DNA of 64,000 bases from Bacillus chungangensis. Lineage in GTDB: Bacteria > Bacillota > Bacilli > Bacillales > Bacillaceae_C. The translations under genes and the position numbers were made by a program. Below are positions 44,745 to 54,918 of this stretch, one piece after another. Every line of letters begins with the position of its first letter. The first letter of the stretch is position 1. Location of the stretch: contig NZ_JAUSTT010000002.1 in NCBI RefSeq assembly GCF_030812995.1, positions 124,001-188,000 of the forward strand, in the 5' to 3' direction. The notes beneath the pieces are model-generated. The model had not been told where the DNA came from. It did no database searches and worked only from the letters and a program-made list of their open reading frames with translations.

Positions 44745-46007
44745 TTAATCATGATCAACTGGGTATGCTTCAATCATTTGTATTCGTTCAAGCATCGTTG
44801 GATGGCCATAACGAAATATTTTCACTAAAAAGGGCGGATGAACTTGGCTTAATCCTGCTTTTGTCAATGCTTGAAAAGATGATACTCCCGCTTTCTTATC
44901 CACTGTCAATTCAATCGCATATCGATCTGCCCTCATTTCTTGATATCGTGATGCCCAATTGCTTAATGGGCTCGCTGCAAATAGTAGTATAGAAGTGATA
45001 AGCAAGATGAGCGGCAATGAACTGATGCTTGAAACTCCGGTAATCTTCAATCGATCCCCATGAATACGCACCGTTCTATTCATTATTTTCGCAGTAAGCC
45101 ACAATCCAATAAATGTAAGCAAGAGATAACCGCCAATCCCTACATAAATATGTTTTTCCACATAATGCCCCATCTCATGTGCCATAATAAACAATATTTC
45201 TTCATCATTTAACTGTTCAAGCGTCGTATCCCACAATACAATGCGTGAATTTGACCCTACTCCAGTTACATATGCATTCATCGCATTTGTTTTTGTTGAC
45301 ATATCTACTTCATACACATGTTCAGCTGGAATATTTGCTTCATCAGCAAGCGCTAAAATTTTTTGTTCCAACTCTTTATCTTTCAATGGGTAAAAATCGT
45401 TATAAAGTGGATCAATTAATACTGGCTTTATGAACATCATAAAAATCATAAAAGGAACAGAAAGCAGCCAGGCGAATAACCACCATCTTTTTTGGAAGCG
45501 CCGCATAAGAGCATAAAGAACAGCCACAATAATGAGCATGGTCACAAAATTCACCCAAAAATCAATCATTCCATCCTTCATCCAGGAGGAAAAAACTTGA
45601 GTAGAAATTCCATATTTACTTGAGAAATAATAAGAAAGATATCGGAACGGAAATTGAATAACAAAGACAATAAAAGAAAACGAAAAAACATAAATAGCTG
45701 TTTGTACAATTGAAAAATGCGAGATAGATCCACCCCACCGTTCCAACAGCCGAGAAACGCCAAAAAGAAGTAGAAAAAAATAAAGCAGCCATTCATATGG
45801 AGTAGATAAAAAGAAGAGCAAGTTGCGAATTTTTGAATACTCTTCGCTTAATAAAAGTTCTTTTCCACTCATAAATGTCGTTGGATCGGCGCTCGTCCCT
45901 CGAAAAACATCTGGTACACCGCTGCCTGCTAGATAAAACAGATAAATATAAATCATTACACCAAATAAAATATATGCAAATAAGGCTCGAAAAGTCCATT
46001 TCTTCAT
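44745..46007 (-). CDS. M48 family (STE24/YhfN-type) membrane metalloprotease
   Basis: 420 residues from ATG 46007 (GAAGGGGG upstream); an upstream in-frame ATG would add 33 residues without a site. Five or six membrane segments, zinc motif FIMAHEMGHYVEKHIY (HExxH ~278), and a later Glu in YQEMRADRYAIELT as third ligand. This is the CAAX prenyl protease-like fold, as YhfN of B. subtilis, which lies in the aprE-comK region. Presumed membrane protein quality control; target unknown. Confidence 0.9.
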   Translation of the reverse strand: MKKWTFRALFAYILFGVMIYIYLFYLAGSGVPDVFRGTSADPTTFMSGKELLLSEEYSKIRNLLFFLSTPYEWLLYFFLLLFGVSRLLERWGGSISHFSIVQTAIYVFSFSFIVFVIQFPFRYLSYYFSSKYGISTQVFSSWMKDGMIDFWVNFVTMLIIVAVLYALMRRFQKRWWLFAWLLSVPFMIFMMFIKPVLIDPLYNDFYPLKDKELEQKILALADEANIPAEHVYEVDMSTKTNAMNAYVTGVGSNSRIVLWDTTLEQLNDEEILFIMAHEMGHYVEKHIYVGIGGYLLLTFIGLWLTAKIMNRTVRIHGDRLKITGVSSISSLPLILLITSILLFAASPLSNWASRYQEMRADRYAIELTVDKKAGVSSFQALTKAGLSQVHPPFLVKIFRYGHPTMLERIQMIEAYPVDHD

Positions 46008-46290
46008 GCATCTGTTCCCCCTTCTAAGCTTGAATGAATGATGTTGAACAACCTCCATAATACAAATGTAGTAACTGCAAAAAGAAAATAGAACCTTATT
46101 TATCAAGCGTATTGGTGGAGAAGTGGTTTCTTATTACAACAATCCTAACTTATTCTTTAATAAACAAGCTTTCTCTTCAACAAGCGATCAATTTTTTTAG
46201 TAAGCATACTCCATATCCTTATTCTTCCAATGTCAACAAATAATATTCCTTATTTCAATTAGTATCAATCACACTAAATGTTAGAACATT

Positions 46291-46491
46291 TCATGCAAGC
46301 TTTTCATCTATACTCTGTATCTTTTGGATAAGTTTTGCCTCATTTGTTGCTGAACCATTTTTATCATGATACAAAGCGCATCTGCAAAAAAAAGCAGTGG
46401 CCATTCTAATCAGACATACAAGAATGTACAAATCAAGATTGCTAATAAAGAAGGCGGCCCAAAACATCGTCTTGAGCCGACTTCCATACAA
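46291..46491 (-). CDS. Small hypothetical protein downstream of enoyl-CoA hydratase
   Basis: 66 residues. ATG 46491 directly adjoins the stop of the hydratase gene, and AAAGGG inside that gene lies 10 bases upstream, so coupled translation is possible. One hydrophobic stretch (FWAAFFISNLDLYILVCLI) then a polar tail. No known family. Equally possible that it is chance reading past the hydratase stop. Confidence 0.35.
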   Translation of the reverse strand: MYGSRLKTMFWAAFFISNLDLYILVCLIRMATAFFCRCALYHDKNGSATNEAKLIQKIQSIDEKLA

Positions 46492-47268
46492 TCAACGCCC
46501 TTTAAAATTTGGTTTTCTTTTTTCATTAAAAGCCTGAAGCGCTTCGACACGATCTTCAGTTGGAATCGTGATTTCATAAGCTTTCCGCTCAATTGCTAGC
46601 CCTGTATGCAAATCAGTATTCATCCCATTTTTAATTGCAAATTTTGCTTGCTGCACTGCAATCGGGCCATTGGCTAGGATGCGCTCGCTCAGTTCCATAA
46701 CAGTATCCATCAAAGCTGCTTGCTTGACTACTTTTGTGATAATTCCATATTGATATGCTTCTTGGGCAGTCATTCTTTTTGCTGTTAAGATTAACTCCAA
46801 CGCTTTTGCTTCACCGATTAATCTTGGCAAACGCTGTGTTCCACCTGCACCTGGAATGATTGCAAGACTCGTTTCTGTCAAGCCCATCCATGCTTCCTCT
46901 GCTGCAATCCGAAAATCACAGGCAAGTGCCAGCTCCATCCCCCCACCAAATGCATGCCCATTCAATGCTGCAATTGTTGGCTGAGGCAATGCCTCCACAG
47001 CTGAAAATACCTCACCTATTTTCAGCACATTTCTCTTTACCTCTTGCTCGCTTAACGACCTCCGTTCCTTTAAATCAGCTCCAACACTAAATGCTTTATC
47101 ACCAGCTCCTTTAATAATCACAACCCGAACATCCTGATGAACCCGTAAAGTCTCGATGATACTTTCCAATTCACACAACGTATGATAATTAAGTGCATTT
47201 AACGCATTCTGCCGATTAATCTCCACTATTGCGATTTGTTTTTTATGCTCTAATAAAATCGTTTTCAA
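46492..47268 (-). CDS. Enoyl-CoA hydratase/isomerase family protein
   Basis: 258 residues from TTG 47268; TTG/GTG codons up to 27 bases earlier are alternatives, but this start gives the normal crotonase N terminus. Oxyanion-hole segments FSVGADLKERR and AALNGHAFGGGMELALACDF, and the catalytic Glu pair region in LTETSLAIIPGAGGTQRLPR. Hydrates 2-enoyl-CoA in beta-oxidation or branched-chain acid breakdown. No other beta-oxidation gene is near. Confidence 0.9.
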   Translation of the reverse strand: MKTILLEHKKQIAIVEINRQNALNALNYHTLCELESIIETLRVHQDVRVVIIKGAGDKAFSVGADLKERRSLSEQEVKRNVLKIGEVFSAVEALPQPTIAALNGHAFGGGMELALACDFRIAAEEAWMGLTETSLAIIPGAGGTQRLPRLIGEAKALELILTAKRMTAQEAYQYGIITKVVKQAALMDTVMELSERILANGPIAVQQAKFAIKNGMNTDLHTGLAIERKAYEITIPTEDRVEALQAFNEKRKPNFKGR

Positions 47269-47436
47269 CTTTGTCACCAACCCTTTTATCGTCAATATCT
47301 TTATCTATTTCTATAATGATTATTGAAAACCCTTTCATTTATGTTTATTTTAATGTTAAGTTGAAACTTTTTGCGTTTATTTCCGTATTCAACAAGTACA
47401 TAGTCACAACAGTTCGAAAGGATTGGTGAGTTGCAA

Positions 47437-47985
47437 ATGACCACATATTTTTTAAACCTTCCTATCAGTAATTTATCTTCTAATAAAATACATATCTTTG
47501 ACCATCAAGGAGAAAAAAACAACGCTTATATTCAAAGATGCTATAAACATCCAATCCAAAAAATACTGACTGCAACGCCATTAGTTGATCATTTATTCGA
47601 AAAGGTAAACGTATATGGAGAACGTCCTTCCTTTAAAGTGAGCATTACAGAAAAATCGTTTCGAGAAAATTTGCGCAAGATGAAGTGGGATGTAGTTATT
47701 CATAATGGGACAGAGGAAAAAATATATTTACTAGAAGATATAACAAAGGTTAGTACAAATCCTCGTTTTTTATACCATCAAAATAATAGAGAAATTCTGT
47801 GGAAAAAAGATATATTAAATCGAACGGCTATCGTTTCTTACCACGATACAAAAGAAGTGCTTGCAGAGATTACAAAAATAAAAATGATGCCTACCGGGTT
47901 AGAAATAAAACTAAATACTGATATTGTTAAAGAAGTAGAAATTGCGGCGATATACTATACGATGTTTTTAACCTATAAAAATTGA
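47437..47985 (+). CDS. Conserved-looking hypothetical protein (possible Tubby C-terminal-like fold)
   Basis: 182 residues from ATG 47437 (GGTGAG 6 bases upstream). No membrane segment. Beta-rich pattern with alternating hydrophobic strands (NKIHIFDHQGE, FKVSITEKSFRENLRKMKWD, EKIYLLEDITKVSTNPRF) and a hydrophobic C-terminal strand/helix EIAAIYYTMFLTYK. This is suggestive of the Tubby C-terminal-like proteins found in bacilli, which would bind membrane lipids, but I cannot be sure. Single gene between the hydratase (divergent) and repeat copy G. Confidence 0.55.
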   Translation: MTTYFLNLPISNLSSNKIHIFDHQGEKNNAYIQRCYKHPIQKILTATPLVDHLFEKVNVYGERPSFKVSITEKSFRENLRKMKWDVVIHNGTEEKIYLLEDITKVSTNPRFLYHQNNREILWKKDILNRTAIVSYHDTKEVLAEITKIKMMPTGLEIKLNTDIVKEVEIAAIYYTMFLTYKN

Positions 47986-48306
47986 ATAAGTGGATGGTGT
48001 TAGGGAAGAAAGCAGGGGCAGTATTTTAAACAATCGTTGCAGACAAATATTCTCAACCTCTGGTTTACGAGTGTTACCCGATAGTATCCAAGACAAATTG
48101 GTTTCTGAATCTCCAATGAAACCGATGGAGAAGGTTATATCTTGGTTTCTTTTACCTTGATAATGTATTTGATTATGACAAATATTCTAATGATATTCAG
48201 GTTTTCCTTGTATTGTACAGCTGGTATTGCTTTAAAAGCCTCAGCAGTCAGTACACAAAAAGCCATAGAGCATAGCCCTATTCAGGCAGTTGCTCTATAG
48301 CTTAAA
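47986..48306. other. Intergenic region with a hairpin
   Basis: 321 bases without a gene. One 8-base stem, ATAGAGCA / TGCTCTAT (48265-48298), lies directly before repeat copy G; it may be a weak terminator. Nothing else seen. Confidence 0.35.
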
Positions 48307-48528
48307 ATAAAGTGAAACTTCCATCAGTGGGGGTATTCTCTCATCCCCCACTGATAAGAAGTAGAACAAAGGCTAAGATCGCAACGTCCTGTTGCAACGC
48401 CTTTGTGACCGACATCCTGTCGGCCCGAACCAATCGGACATTTGACTTTCAGTTATCCCCCAACTAGACTTCTTCGATTCCTCTTACCTTGAGGTGGGGG
48501 TCTTACTGCCAGTTAGATGTGGGATAAA
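48307..48528 (+). mobile_element. Structured repeat copy G (long form with internal deletion)
   Basis: 222 bp, ATAAA at both ends. Identical in style to copy H but CCTCGAAAAAG...TTCCTT is lost between two ATCCTG/ATCCT words, giving CCGACATCCTGTCGGCCCG. Both end hairpins are perfect (CAGTGGGGG / CCCCCACTG; CCCCAACT / AGGTGGGGG with one change). It ends 5 bases before the last base of the bdhA stop. Confidence 0.85.
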
Positions 48529-48532
48529 TTTC

Positions 48533-49588
48533 TTACGCTTTCGGGTTAACCAATATTTTAATTTCATTCTTATTTTTAAGCAATGCTTCAAAGCCTTTTT
48601 CAGTAATGTCATCAATTTTTATTTTGCTAGTAATAAGTTTCTCAGACTCTAACGTACCACTAGCAATCATATCGATCACCGCAGGGAAAATGTCTCGATA
48701 GCATATCGTTCCTTTAATATCAATTTCTTTAAAGACAAGTGCATTCAAATTGATAGCAGGATTCCGTTCCCATAAGCTGACAATAATGACCTGACCGTCC
48801 ACTTTGACACTATCAACTGCGCTAGCAAGCGTTGGTTCTACTCCTGCTACTTCAAAGCATACATCTGCTCCACTTCCAGTCAATTCACGAACAAACCCTG
48901 CTACTTCCTGCTCGATTGGATTCACAGCATGGGTTGCTCCTAGACTTAACGCTTTCTGTCTACGCTCCTCTGAAATATCCACAGCAACGATCCGAGTTGT
49001 TCCAGCTGCTTTTAAACATTGAAGGATAGCTAAACCGATCGGTCCTAAGCCGAATACAACACAAGTATCTCCTGCTTTCACTTTACTTTGGCGTACAGCA
49101 TGAAGTGCTACAGCTACTGGTTCAACTAAAGCTCCTTGTTCATAAGACATATTGTCAGGAATTTTGTGAACCATATGCTCTTTCACTACTGTCATCTCTG
49201 AGAAGCCACCGCCGTCGCCAGACATACCATGGAGACCGAGATTTTCACAAATGTTGTATAAGCCTTTTCGACAAGATGAACATGTACCGCAATTTATAAT
49301 TGGTTCTACACAAACTCTGTCCCCAACTTTAATCCGTTCAACCCCTTCACCGACTTCAATAACTTGTCCAGCGAACTCATGTCCCATAATAACTGGAGCT
49401 TTCACTCCTGTTAAAGGATGTGGATTCCCTACTGGAATCGTAATTGGCCCTGCCGCGTATTCATGCAAATCGGAACCACAAATGCCGCACCATTCTACAC
49501 GAATTTTAACTGTTCCAGGACGAACAACGGGTTCTTGAGCTTCCTCAACCCGAATATCTTTAGCTTCATACCAAACTGCTGCTTTCAT
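48533..49588 (-). CDS. bdhA: Zinc-dependent 2,3-butanediol dehydrogenase-like protein
   Basis: 351 residues from ATG 49588 (GAGGAG 8 bases upstream). Medium-chain dehydrogenase: catalytic zinc ligands in EWCGICGSDLHEY and MGHEFAGQVIEVGEG, structural zinc CGTCSSCRKGLYNIC, NAD fold VVFGLGPIGLAILQCL, and ISEERRQKAL. The PITIPVGNPHPLTG loop is typical of BdhA. Interconverts acetoin and butanediol in overflow metabolism. Single gene; its regulator is not here. Confidence 0.88.
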   Translation of the reverse strand: MKAAVWYEAKDIRVEEAQEPVVRPGTVKIRVEWCGICGSDLHEYAAGPITIPVGNPHPLTGVKAPVIMGHEFAGQVIEVGEGVERIKVGDRVCVEPIINCGTCSSCRKGLYNICENLGLHGMSGDGGGFSEMTVVKEHMVHKIPDNMSYEQGALVEPVAVALHAVRQSKVKAGDTCVVFGLGPIGLAILQCLKAAGTTRIVAVDISEERRQKALSLGATHAVNPIEQEVAGFVRELTGSGADVCFEVAGVEPTLASAVDSVKVDGQVIIVSLWERNPAINLNALVFKEIDIKGTICYRDIFPAVIDMIASGTLESEKLITSKIKIDDITEKGFEALLKNKNEIKILVNPKA

Positions 49589-49594
49589 TGTCAA

Positions 49595-50257
49595 GACTCC
49601 TCTCAGTTGTGTTTAAGAAATACAGCACAGATATTGAACCACTATGAAATATTAGAAGAGATAATCCATATAAAATTAACTCTGTCTCTATTATAGTAGA
49701 TTTTCTGTTCTAAGTATCGTCGATCTATGGCAATATCTTGGATAAAAAGGTTTTGTTTTTATTAGAAAACCTATTATTCATAAATCAACATTTGTTATCC
49801 CCTGAATGGTTAAATTCGAACAGAGGCCAGTATTTATATTCAGAATAAGATCATCTACATCAAATGTTCGATAGGTTCATTGTAAATCTGGCAATTCAAC
49901 ATTCTCCTTTTTAAATACTATGTTCCCTGAAGAAACTCATCCTTCTTGTTCTTTCCAATTATATTTTTCAATAATGGCCGAATTTTACCATTTTTGCAGG
50001 TTAAACAAACTTCTTGTCGTATAAGAGATAAAGGGTCTCATTAGGAATTTATTTACTCATTTCATTATTAGAGGAATAAAACCCTTTTTGTGGAAAAATA
50101 TTATCCATTGCAAAGGACTAACCGTAAACTATCTTTTAATCGTAATTTTGAAAACGTAAACATATAGCCTCTACTTCTAGATATCTACTATTCTTCTGTA
50201 AGTGGATAGAAGCGGTTTTTGTCATATGGATATGTTGAAAATGAGGAGGGAAATAAA
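49595..50257. other. Long divergent intergenic region
   Basis: 663 bases between bdhA (minus) and the MFS pseudogene (plus). A TATAAT on the minus strand near 49688-49695 could be the bdhA -10, without a good -35. A small hairpin AGGTTTT / AAAACCT lies at about 49748-49772. No gene is seen. Confidence 0.35.
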
Positions 50258-51485
50258 ATGGAAATTAAATACGAAACGAAGCTAGACACGAAAAAAAACA
50301 CACTATGGAAAAATAAAAATTTTTTGTATCTATGGATTGCATTCGCAATTGGCACAATCGGGCTGCAAATGTACATAGTTGCAATTCCATTGCTTATCTA
50401 TGATATGACAAAATCTGCGCTCACAATGAGTACGATGAGAGCAATTGAATTTCTACCCAGTGTTGTAATAGGAATGCTAGCTGGAGTGCTGGTAGATAGA
50501 GCTGATCGTAAAAATGTCATGAATTTGATGACGTTTATCCAATTATGTGCAGTTGGAGGGCTGTTATTTTTATTTCATCATGAGCAGTTAGTCGTTTGGC
50601 ATTTATTTTTGTTAGGGTTTATTTTATCAGCAGCGGGCTAGGCATTTAGCAATGCACAAGAAACCATTATACCTTTAATCGTTGCAAAGGAGCAGCTTAC
50701 AGCTGCAAACGCCAAAATTTCCTTTATTTACACGCTCCTCGGTTTAATTGGTCCCGGTATTGCAGGAATGTTGATCGCTGCTTATTCTTATAAAATCAGC
50801 TTTTCCATCTATTTTGTCTGTTTATTTCTGCTGCTTTTTTTAGTGAGAATGATTCGCTTACGGCAAGTTGAAAAAAAAGTAGAAAAAGACCGCTCGTCTA
50901 TTCTAGAAGAAGAAGGACTTGCAACACTTATTGGCAACAAAATATTGCTCATCCCTACTATCGTCATTACACTCATAAATTTCTTTGCTAGTTTATTATT
51001 AGGTGTGCTCATCTTTTTTGTAGCTGATCAATTAGGTGCCAACGAAAAGCAAATTGGCTTCATGCTCAGTATGAGCGCAGTCGGCGGCTTAGTTGGATCG
51101 CTCCTCATTCCCCACTTGCGAAAACGTTTCGCAAGAGGAAAGATATTTATTGCATGTTTGCTATTTGACATCGTCAGTCTCACAATGATGATTTTTGCTT
51201 CCTCTTGGTGGATCAGGAATCGCACTTTTTATCAGGTTGATTGGCGTTACGATGCTTAATGTCATTAGTTTTACGATTCGCCAAGAATTTACCCCAAATC
51301 ATTTGCTCGGCCGCGTTTCTGGAACAGCCTCTACGTTTATGAAACTATCTTTACCATTAGGAATGCTTTTGTCGGGGTTATGGGCAGAATGGCTGCCTAT
51401 AAGAGGTTTGTTTGTTATTTCACTGATCTCTATCACGATCATGTTTTTGAAGCTCCGCAAGCATGAGATTGTTCAAATTGAATAG
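50258..51485 (+). pseudogene. MFS exporter, decayed paralogue of the gene at 53651
   Basis: Starts well (GAGGAGGG before ATG 50258) and follows the intact paralogue along its full length. Two lesions: a TAG at 50640-50642 where the paralogue has Tyr (ILSAAGYTFGNAQ becomes ILSAAG-stop-AFSNAQ), and loss of 2 bases near 51210 (SSWWMVGISLF becomes SSWWIRNRTF). The last frame ends in the same LRKHEIVQIE. It keeps its own palindrome behind the stop. Twelve-segment transporter, probably inactive. Confidence 0.88.
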
Positions 51486-51491
51486 TATCCT

Positions 51492-51521
51492 AATAGGAGT
51501 TTCTGCCTAGAATCTCCTATT
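51492..51521. terminator. Palindrome/terminator after the MFS pseudogene
   Basis: AATAGGAG / CTCCTATT with inner TTCT / AGAA, then TATTTTCTATTTTT. Same palindrome family as 54891-54918 and 57521-57542. Confidence 0.75.
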
Positions 51522-51681
51522 ATTTTCTATTTTTATACCAATGAAAACGAAACTTCAAATTAATTCCTTCTTAGTCCACATCTTTATCTAAATAATAAAC
51601 TACATGCATTCGGTTTATATCATTATGAACGAGATCAAGATGACATTCTCCATTCATCAGTTTTCAGCCTTCTTAACAACA

Positions 51682-53472
51682 TCAACGATGCTGAAACCAG
51701 AGCTTTTTATAGTCCACCCTTCCAAAGCTACTAAGTTCTACTCCTTGCAACGGGCTTTCATACTGCACGCTCACTTGATAGACACGGTGATACAGAAAAA
51801 GTAAACGAAGATCATTTTTTAATTCTTTTTCAATTTCATCAATATATTGCCATTGCTTTGCAGGATTTTTTTCTTTTTTAATAGCTGTTACCACACTCTT
51901 TATCTGTTTTCTCCATTGAGGACCAACCATGTTATCAATAAAAAAGTATTGACCTTGCAAAATATGAACGAGGGAAGAAAGAGGGGCATTTGTAATTAAC
52001 ATACCAGATACAACGGCATCGATTTCACTTAAGACGTCAGGCTTTACTAGTTCCTCTACTGGCACAACTTTTATTTTGACATCTATCCCAATCTTTTTCC
52101 ATTGTTTCTGTAACCATATGATTTCCCTTGCAAAATTAGCATTTTTACGAATTTCAGTACAAGCTAAAATAAATGGTTCTCCCTTGTATGGAGAAGCTGA
52201 TAACGCTTGTTTTGCTTGTTTCATATCGATAACGTTTTTTTCGTGCTCGCCTTTAGGATTGGAAATAAAACCCGATGCCGGACAATAACTTTCGTTCCCC
52301 AACTCATGGCACATCGCTTGAAGGTCATGAACATATAACAGTGCTTTTCGAAACAAATAATGATTGTGAGGACCTTTTTTATTGAAATTAAAAGAAAGGT
52401 AGCTCGCACCCATTTCCGGTTTTTGCAATCGTTTCCATTGCTCGTTCTCTTCGTTTCCAGACCAATAAATATAACTAGTATCATCACGTTTTGGGCATAA
52501 TTCCTTGAGCGTAATGATTTCGATCCTATCTAAAAAAGGACGGCCTTGAAAGTAATCATGATTTGCTTCTAGCGCCATCATTCGCTCATGGTGCTCTTTT
52601 AACCGAAAAGGGCCAGTTCCAATTGGCTTTTTCGCAAAGTTCCTTCTATCGTCGACCCATTCTAATGGGATAATAGCCGTTCTTAACATCGTAAGCTGTT
52701 CTAAGAAAAGTTCATTTTTTTCTGATAAAATAAATTGGACCGTCAATGGATCGATTGCTTGTACAGACTGAATCATGTCTCGAAAAAATACATTCACATA
52801 AGGTTCGCCAATGGTAAGCAATCGTTTAAACGTGTTAACTATGTCCTGTGCCTCCATCTCTCTCCCATGATGAAAGAAAATCCCTTTTCTTAAATAAAAT
52901 GTCCATACCTTTCTATCTCTTTCTTCCCAAAAATGAGCAAGATGCGGAACAACTTCCCCTTTTATCTCATCCTTCTTTACCAAGGTATCGAAGATATGAT
53001 CTATCATATGACCTTCATGTCTAGAAAGATGATAAACGGGATCAAGATTCCGGATGGCTTGATAAAAAGGGTATCTTAAAATATCGACATTCACATCGTT
53101 TTCCGTTACAACTTGAGAACCTAGAAAAGGACGCATGACGCGTTCCCATTCTATCCTTGCCATTGGGTTTGCCTCAGAAAGTTTCTGCAATCCCTCATTC
53201 ACTTTCCCCTCTTGAAAGTCTATTTGTACTTGTTCCAGTAATAGCATTTCCGCATTTTTAAGACATGTCAAACACGATCGTTTTCCCCTACCGCTCTGCG
53301 GCTTCCACTGAATCCATTTTTGTTCCTGCATTTTTCTGATTAAAAATTTCGTATGCCGCTCTGTACAAGTAAAAATAGCAGCCAATTCTTTAATTGTCAT
53401 CTCTTTTGCTACATTTGTTCGCTTTGAAAAGACTATTTTAAAAAGTCGTTCATAATGTTCTTGAAGCTTCAT
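51682..53472 (-). CDS. SgrR-family transcriptional regulator with solute-binding domain
   Basis: 596 residues. N-terminal SgrR-type helix-turn-helix (~20-70, TIKELAAIFTCTERHTKFLI), a linker helix region with CLTCLK, then an oligopeptide-binding-like domain from ~130 (NLDPVYHLSRHEGHMIDHIF, IGTGPFRLKEHHERMMALEA). In E. coli SgrR senses sugar-phosphate stress and is divergent from sgrS-setA, where SetA is an MFS sugar exporter. Here too the gene is divergent from an MFS exporter and probably controls it; the ligand is unknown. Confidence 0.87.
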   Translation of the reverse strand: MKLQEHYERLFKIVFSKRTNVAKEMTIKELAAIFTCTERHTKFLIRKMQEQKWIQWKPQSGRGKRSCLTCLKNAEMLLLEQVQIDFQEGKVNEGLQKLSEANPMARIEWERVMRPFLGSQVVTENDVNVDILRYPFYQAIRNLDPVYHLSRHEGHMIDHIFDTLVKKDEIKGEVVPHLAHFWEERDRKVWTFYLRKGIFFHHGREMEAQDIVNTFKRLLTIGEPYVNVFFRDMIQSVQAIDPLTVQFILSEKNELFLEQLTMLRTAIIPLEWVDDRRNFAKKPIGTGPFRLKEHHERMMALEANHDYFQGRPFLDRIEIITLKELCPKRDDTSYIYWSGNEENEQWKRLQKPEMGASYLSFNFNKKGPHNHYLFRKALLYVHDLQAMCHELGNESYCPASGFISNPKGEHEKNVIDMKQAKQALSASPYKGEPFILACTEIRKNANFAREIIWLQKQWKKIGIDVKIKVVPVEELVKPDVLSEIDAVVSGMLITNAPLSSLVHILQGQYFFIDNMVGPQWRKQIKSVVTAIKKEKNPAKQWQYIDEIEKELKNDLRLLFLYHRVYQVSVQYESPLQGVELSSFGRVDYKKLWFQHR

Positions 53473-53595
53473 TTTTACTCTCCTAAAAGTACGTTTTCAC
53501 AAAGGGTTGCATGATACGTGACATTGAGCAAATTTTTTAATGAGCACTCTAAAAGGTGATATGAAAGGGCAAGTTTCCTAACACTTTTTATCTCT

Positions 53596-53612
53596 TGTTA
53601 TCAATAGTAACA
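53596..53612. promoter_or_regulatory. Candidate operator in the SgrR-MFS divergent region
   Basis: TGTTATCAATAGTAACA, arms TGTTA/TAACA around a 7-base centre, about 40 bases before the MFS start and 125 before the regulator start. A likely binding site for the divergent regulator; not tested. Confidence 0.35.
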
Positions 53613-53650
53613 TAAATAAAGGGATGTACTAAAAAAGGGGGAAAAATGGG

Positions 53651-54883
53651 ATGGAAATCAAATATCAGGGTAAGCTCAATACGAAAAAAAAGACACTCTG
53701 GACGAATAGTAATTTTTTGTATTTATGGCTCGCTTCAGCAATTGGCACAATTGGGCTGCAAATGTATATTGTCGCCATTCCACTGCTCATATATGATATG
53801 TCAAAATCAGCTCTTGCGATGAGCACGATGAGAGCCATTGAATTCCTGCCAAATATTATATTGGGGATGCTGGCTGGTGTTCTAGTAGACCGCGCAGATC
53901 GAAAAAATGTGATGAGTGGTATGACCCTAATTCAATTATGTGCGATTGGAGGACTTTTGTTTTTACTGCATAGTGAGCAGCTTGTCATCTGGCACTTGTT
54001 TCTATTAGGATTTATTTTATCAGCAGCAGGCTATACGTTTGGCAATGCACAGCATGCGATTGTTCCTTTAGTTGTGAAAAAGGAACAGCTTACAGACGCA
54101 AACGCTAAGTTTTCCTTTACGCAAACGCTTTTAAGCTTAATTGGCCCCGGCATTGCAGGTATGTTGATTGCAGCTTATTCATACAAAATCAGCTTTACAA
54201 TTTATTTTTTCTGTTTATTTTTTTTACTTTTTTTAATCAGATTTCTTTATTTGCCGCCGATCGAAAAAAAGACAAGCAAAGATACTACTATCATTCAAGA
54301 GATGAAAGAAGGGCTTATTGAGCTTTTTGGAAACAAAACACTGCTTGTCCCTACAATTGTTATCTTAATGCTTAATTTTTTTTCCAGCTTAGTATTAGGT
54401 GTCCTTATTTTTTTTGCCGCTGATTATTTAGGAGCCAACGAAAAGCAAATCGGCTTCATGCTCAGCATGAGTGCCGTCGGCGGATTAGTTGGATCCCTCC
54501 TTATTCCTTACTTGCGAAAACACTTTCCCAGAGGAAAAATCTTTGTATCATGTTTCCTTTTTGACATCACTGGTCTTATTGTACTCGTTGTTGCTTCCTC
54601 ATGGTGGATGGTAGGAATCTCTTTATTTATTCGTATGATTGGAACGATGATGTTAAATATCGTTTATTTTACAATTAGACAAGAATTTACACCCAATCAT
54701 CTGCTCGGCCGTGTTGCTGGAACATCCTCTATGCTTATGAAACTAGCTTCACCGTTAGGATTTTTTTTATCGGGAATTTGGGCAGAATTTTTTTCAGTCA
54801 GAGGCTTATTCATGATCTCGTTCATATTTGCCATCATCATGTTTGTGAAACTTCGCAAGCATGAGATTGTTCAAATTGAATAG
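53651..54883 (+). CDS. MFS exporter, intact
   Basis: 410 residues, twelve predicted membrane segments. MFS loop 2-3 motif VDRADRKNVM (~76-85) is present, and IGFMLSMSAVGGLVGSLLIP and RQEFTPNHLLGRVAG lie in the second half. It resembles drug and macrolide/siderophore-type exporters of the DHA family. GGGGG upstream of ATG 53651. Divergent from the SgrR-type regulator; paralogue of the pseudogene on the other side of that regulator. Confidence 0.88.
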   Translation: MEIKYQGKLNTKKKTLWTNSNFLYLWLASAIGTIGLQMYIVAIPLLIYDMSKSALAMSTMRAIEFLPNIILGMLAGVLVDRADRKNVMSGMTLIQLCAIGGLLFLLHSEQLVIWHLFLLGFILSAAGYTFGNAQHAIVPLVVKKEQLTDANAKFSFTQTLLSLIGPGIAGMLIAAYSYKISFTIYFFCLFFLLFLIRFLYLPPIEKKTSKDTTIIQEMKEGLIELFGNKTLLVPTIVILMLNFFSSLVLGVLIFFAADYLGANEKQIGFMLSMSAVGGLVGSLLIPYLRKHFPRGKIFVSCFLFDITGLIVLVVASSWWMVGISLFIRMIGTMMLNIVYFTIRQEFTPNHLLGRVAGTSSMLMKLASPLGFFLSGIWAEFFSVRGLFMISFIFAIIMFVKLRKHEIVQIE

Positions 54884-54890
54884 TGATCCT

Positions 54891-54918
54891 ATAGGAGGTT
54901 CTACCTAGAATCTCCTAT
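54891..54918. terminator. Palindrome/terminator between MFS and ogt
   Basis: ATAGGAG / CTCCTAT with inner TCT / AGA, T-run on the right. It overlaps the last codons of ogt (54901) and ends the convergent MFS gene. Confidence 0.75.
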
